Under the pieces are notes generated by a model. The model had not been told where the DNA came from and made no database searches. It saw nothing but the letters and a program-made list of their open reading frames with translations. Source: Mesorhizobium sp. (GTDB lineage: Bacteria > Pseudomonadota > Alphaproteobacteria > Rhizobiales > Rhizobiaceae). From it: a DNA stretch of 64,000 nt. The stretch lies in NCBI RefSeq assembly GCF_016793485.1, contig NZ_JAEULZ010000001.1, positions 124,001-188,000 on the forward strand. Direction: 5' to 3'. Position 1 is the first letter of the stretch; each line of letters begins with the position of its first letter. Positions 61,025-64,000 of this stretch are shown piece after piece. Position numbers and translations under genes: made by a program.

Positions 61025-63229
61025 GTGGAACAGAGGCACGGATCCTTCGTTGAAAGCACCGGTTCCGAGACCGGGGCCTACGCCGTGCACGATCCGCTGT
61101 TGGACGTGCTCGAATATCTAGCCTCCAGCCATGCCAGGCCCTTCTCAAAGGCGGCCGTGCTCCATGGGCTGCCGCTTGTTGATGGACGGTTGACGCTCGG
61201 CCTCTTTGCGCGTGCTGCCGAGCGGCTTGGTTTCGAGACCAGCCTCGTCAACAAACGGCCCTCGGAAGTCTCGGGCCTCGTCTGCCCCTTCGTCGTCCTT
61301 CTGAAGAACGGCGACGCGGCCATAGTCCTCGAGAAGCGCCACCGTGCGCGCAAGGCTGTGGTGGTGGTTCCCGGCGCTGATCCCAAGAAGATGCGCCTTG
61401 CCGACATCGATCGCGAGGCGCTGGAAGCCGTGATCTATGTCGCCGACCGGCGCCAGCAGGACGCCGTGCAGTCGGAGGCCGCCGTGACGCGGCGTATGAG
61501 GGGTCACTGGCTTTGGACGGTGGTGCTGAGGCTGTGGCCGACCTGGATTTACGTCATCCTGGCCGCGCTTGTGATTAACTTGCTCGGGCTGGCCGTGCCG
61601 CTCTTCGTGATGAACGTCTACGACCGGGTCATCCCGAACAACTCGGTCCCAACTCTTTGGGCGCTTGCCATCGGCGTCATCATCGCACTCGGGGCAGACT
61701 TCATCCTTCGCATGTTGCGGGCCGGCGTCATCGAGAGCTCGGGACGCCGCGTCGACATGCGTGTCTCGTCGATCCTTTTCGAGCAGGCTCTCGACGCGAA
61801 GATGGCGAGCCGCTCCTCGCGGGCGGGCGAGTTCGCCAACCATATCCGCGAGTTCGAAGGCGTGCGCGATTTCTTCACCTCGTCCAGCATCGTTTCGGCG
61901 ATCGACCTCCTGTTCATCGGCGTCTTCCTGGGACTGCTCTACTTGCTTGTCGGGCCACTTGCGCTTGTCCCGCTCTTTGCTGTGCCGGTCGTGCTGGTTG
62001 CCACGCTTCTTATCCAGATTCCGCTTTCGCGCTCCGTGAACGCGGCGCAGGTCACCAAGACCAACCGGCACACCATCCTTGTCGAGTCGATGGTCAGCAT
62101 CGAGACCGTGAAGGCGGTGGCTGGCGAAGGCGTGATGCAGAAGAAGTGGGAGGATGCGGTCGCCGGCTCGGTGCGCGCCAGTTCGTCGCTGCGCTTCTGG
62201 TCCTCGCTCGCCATGTATTTCAGTTTGCTGGTTCAGCAGGGCGTCAGCGTCGTCCTGATCGTATGGGGCGTCTATCTGGTAGCCGCCGGCGAGATCACCA
62301 TCGGCGCACTGATTGCCTCCAACATCCTTGCCGGTCGCGTTCTTGCGCCGCTTGGCGGCATCGCCACGACGCTGGCGCGGTTCCAGACATCGTTCTCCGC
62401 GCTCAAGCAACTGAACCGGATGATGAAGCTCGACCGCGATCACCAGATCCCGCCGGCGGGCGGCGGACCGATCGATCGCGGCAGGATCGAATTACGTGAT
62501 GTCGAGTTTGCCTATCCTACCCAACCGGTTAAGGCGCTTGACGGCCTTTCGCTCAAGATCGCACCCGGCGAACGGGTGGGCGTCATCGGTCGCGTGGCTT
62601 CCGGCAAGTCGACGCTTGGAAAACTGCTCTGCGGCCTATACGAACCCGCAAGCGGCGCGGTCGTCATAGACGGGACGGATGTGCGCCACTCCTGGATGGC
62701 CGACGTGCGACGGGCCGTTGCCTATGTCGGGCAGGAACCCGAATTGTTCGCCGGGACGCTTCGCGAAAACATTCTTTTCGGCAGGCGCGAGGACGAGCAG
62801 GCCTTCGAGGCAGCGACGCGCGCATCAGGCATCGCCGCGCTGGCCCAGGGACAGCCGCTCGGTTATGCGCTGCCGGTCGGCGAACGCGGCCGCGCCATCT
62901 CGGGCGGCCAGCGCCAGGCCGTGGCGATCGCACGCGCGATCCTCGGAGATCCGCGCGTGTTCTTCCTCGACGAGCCGACGAGCGCGATGGACAATCTCAC
63001 CGAAGCCGCGTTCATCAAGAGCTTCCGCGCTTGGCTCACGCCCGATACCACTCTGATCCTCGCCACGCACCGCGTCTCCATGCTCGAACTGGTCGACCGT
63101 CTCATCGTGCTGGAAAACGGTCGCGTGGCAGCCGACGGGCCGAAGGACAAGGTGCTGGCGTCCCTGTTAAAGCGCAAGCTCGTGGAGGCTCCGGGCAGGG
63201 AGGGCGGCAAGGGTGGTGTCGATGGCTGA
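61025..63229 (+). CDS. Type I secretion ABC exporter (LapB/HlyB-type) with degenerate C39-like domain
   Basis: 734 residues from GTG 61025. Residues ~20-145 look like a C39-peptidase-like domain, but the segment where Cys should be (HDPLLDVLEYLASSH) has none, as in LapB/HlyB-type exporters that bind RTX cargo without cleaving it. Six membrane helices follow (~165-440), then the ATPase domain: Walker A GRVASGKST, signature ISGGQRQA, Walker B VFFLDEPTSAMD and the H-loop ATHR. It exports large RTX adhesins, lipases or proteases. It overlaps the HlyD gene by eight bases. No cargo gene is inside the window. Confidence 0.92.
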   Translation: MEQRHGSFVESTGSETGAYAVHDPLLDVLEYLASSHARPFSKAAVLHGLPLVDGRLTLGLFARAAERLGFETSLVNKRPSEVSGLVCPFVVLLKNGDAAIVLEKRHRARKAVVVVPGADPKKMRLADIDREALEAVIYVADRRQQDAVQSEAAVTRRMRGHWLWTVVLRLWPTWIYVILAALVINLLGLAVPLFVMNVYDRVIPNNSVPTLWALAIGVIIALGADFILRMLRAGVIESSGRRVDMRVSSILFEQALDAKMASRSSRAGEFANHIREFEGVRDFFTSSSIVSAIDLLFIGVFLGLLYLLVGPLALVPLFAVPVVLVATLLIQIPLSRSVNAAQVTKTNRHTILVESMVSIETVKAVAGEGVMQKKWEDAVAGSVRASSSLRFWSSLAMYFSLLVQQGVSVVLIVWGVYLVAAGEITIGALIASNILAGRVLAPLGGIATTLARFQTSFSALKQLNRMMKLDRDHQIPPAGGGPIDRGRIELRDVEFAYPTQPVKALDGLSLKIAPGERVGVIGRVASGKSTLGKLLCGLYEPASGAVVIDGTDVRHSWMADVRRAVAYVGQEPELFAGTLRENILFGRREDEQAFEAATRASGIAALAQGQPLGYALPVGERGRAISGGQRQAVAIARAILGDPRVFFLDEPTSAMDNLTEAAFIKSFRAWLTPDTTLILATHRVSMLELVDRLIVLENGRVAADGPKDKVLASLLKRKLVEAPGREGGKGGVDG

Positions 63230-64000
63230 CGTCGATCTCAACTTCGCCAACGATCCCCGCGCGGTGATCGAATCGTCTGTCACGCCTGGCGCATGGCGGC
63301 TGCTGATCGTCATCGCGACTGTGTTCGTGCTGTTCGTGCTGTGGGCCTCCGTCGCCCGTATCGACCAGATGGCGTCCGGGGTAGGTCGCGTCATCCCCTC
63401 CAGTCAGGTGCAGGTCGTTCAAAGCCTGGAGCCCGGCATCGTTGCCGAAATCCTTGTGTCCGAAGGCGATCGCGTCGAATCAGGGCAGAACCTCGTACGT
63501 ATCGACGACACCGGCGTGGCTTCCAAGCTTGGCGAATTGCGCCAGCAGCAGCTTGCGCTCGCCGCCGAACTGGATCGGCTTAATGCCCAGGCAAGTGGGG
63601 CGAAGGAGTACGGGCCGCCACCGACGAGGCAGCCGGACGCCGAGCCCTACTACCGTGACCAGCAGGCAATATTCCTTGCCGACCGACGGAAGCTTGCGGA
63701 GACGATCCTGATCCGCCAGCAGCAGCTTGTCCAGCGGCGGCAGAACCTCCTCGAAGCCGAGGCCACCGCTGCGAAGCAGGCCGACGCGCTAAAGCTCGCC
63801 GAGCGCGAACTGGAGCTGACGCGGGCGCTTTTCGAGCGAAAGGCCGTCCCGGAGCTCGAATTCCTGCGTATCCAGCGTGACGTGGCCGAACTGCGTGGCG
63901 GTCTTGAGATATGGAAGGCACAGAAGCTTCGCCTCGAGGCAGAGGTCGCCGAGGCGGAGGCGCAGATCGAGGCTGAGACATCGGCATTTCTTGCCGAGGT
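63222..64000 (+). CDS. HlyD family type I secretion periplasmic adaptor (3' end outside window)
   Basis: About 259 residues are visible. A short cytoplasmic N-terminus is followed by one membrane helix (WRLLIVIATVFVLFVLWAS), the biotinyl-lipoyl-like start GRVIPSSQVQVVQSLEPGIV and EGDRVESGQNLVRIDD, then a long coiled coil (LRQQQLALAAELDRL to the window edge). It links the exporter to TolC. ATG 63222 overlaps the exporter stop at 63229. The frame is open at 64000. Confidence 0.93.
   Translation, partial: MADVDLNFANDPRAVIESSVTPGAWRLLIVIATVFVLFVLWASVARIDQMASGVGRVIPSSQVQVVQSLEPGIVAEILVSEGDRVESGQNLVRIDDTGVASKLGELRQQQLALAAELDRLNAQASGAKEYGPPPTRQPDAEPYYRDQQAIFLADRRKLAETILIRQQQLVQRRQNLLEAEATAAKQADALKLAERELELTRALFERKAVPELEFLRIQRDVAELRGGLEIWKAQKLRLEAEVAEAEAQIEAETSAFLAE

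Noticed and set aside
61145-62443. A 432-codon minus-strand frame opposite the secretion exporter
   Set aside because: Antisense to the membrane and start of the ATPase region of an intact ABC exporter; composition is that of an antisense shadow.
1-64000. CRISPR array, tRNA, rRNA, insertion sequence, integrase, phage or toxin-antitoxin genes
   Set aside because: No regularly spaced repeats, cloverleaf genes, transposase motifs or paired small ORFs with recognisable toxin families were seen on reading both strands.

Overview
The window looks like chromosome or large-replicon DNA of an alphaproteobacterium of the order Hyphomicrobiales (Rhizobiales), most likely a Mesorhizobium/Phyllobacteriaceae-type organism. 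The grounds are the high GC content, a Ros/MucR regulator with the rhizobial zinc-finger variant, a cyoABCD-SURF1 operon, and the dense packing of ABC uptake systems with acid-sugar oxidoreductases. I see no tRNA, rRNA, insertion sequence, integrase, phage gene, CRISPR array or replication origin. Coding density is very high and no gap without a gene exceeds about 300 bases.

Layout. (1) 1-4401, plus strand: the 3' part of an amidase, a flavin reductase, a NicX-type 2,5-dihydroxypyridine dioxygenase, a GMC oxidoreductase and an SDR; together a probable N-heteroaromatic degradation cluster. (2) 4412-14823, minus strand: a FadR-type regulator, a sugar ABC importer (binding protein, double ATPase, permease), an ApnL-like lactonase, and denD-otnK-otnC-otnI, the D-erythronate route to dihydroxyacetone phosphate. 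(3) 15094-25278: a MucR regulator, an MFS transporter, cyoABCD plus SURF1 (cytochrome bo3 oxidase), an AGE-family sugar isomerase and a flavin monooxygenase fused to an NTF2-like domain. (4) 25323-36718: an RpiR regulator divergent from a ten-gene plus-strand operon with an NMT1/SsuA-type ABC importer, two Gfo/Idh/MocA dehydrogenases, a COG3964 amidohydrolase, an unrecognised TIM-barrel-like protein, an SDR, a VOC protein, a D-serine-dehydratase-like PLP enzyme and RidA. I recognise no described pathway with this set. (5) 36775-39081, minus strand: SDR, L-rhamnose/L-fucose mutarotase and mandelate-racemase-subgroup enzyme, an oxidative acid-sugar module. (6) 39253-44241, minus strand: adenine deaminase, then YbaK, cystathionine lyase and cystathionine beta-synthase (reverse transsulfuration). 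(7) 44494-57085: three further Gfo/Idh/MocA proteins, a mutarotase-fold protein, a second sugar ABC importer with two permeases, an RpiR regulator, a mannitol-dehydrogenase-family enzyme with an altered catalytic position, and an SDR. (8) 57186-64000: a CHASE2 adenylate cyclase followed by a complete type I secretion set (TolC, ABC exporter, HlyD; the last runs off the window).

How the parts work together. Regions 1, 2, 4, 5 and 7 are separate catabolic modules. Regions 2, 4 and 7 each carry an importer, a FadR- or RpiR-type regulator and a set of oxidoreductases; in regions 1 and 5 neither importer nor regulator is visible inside the window. The best candidates for undescribed biology are the region 4 operon, the Gfo/Idh/MocA-rich region 7, and the ABC ATPase in region 2 with an extra C-terminal sensor-like domain.
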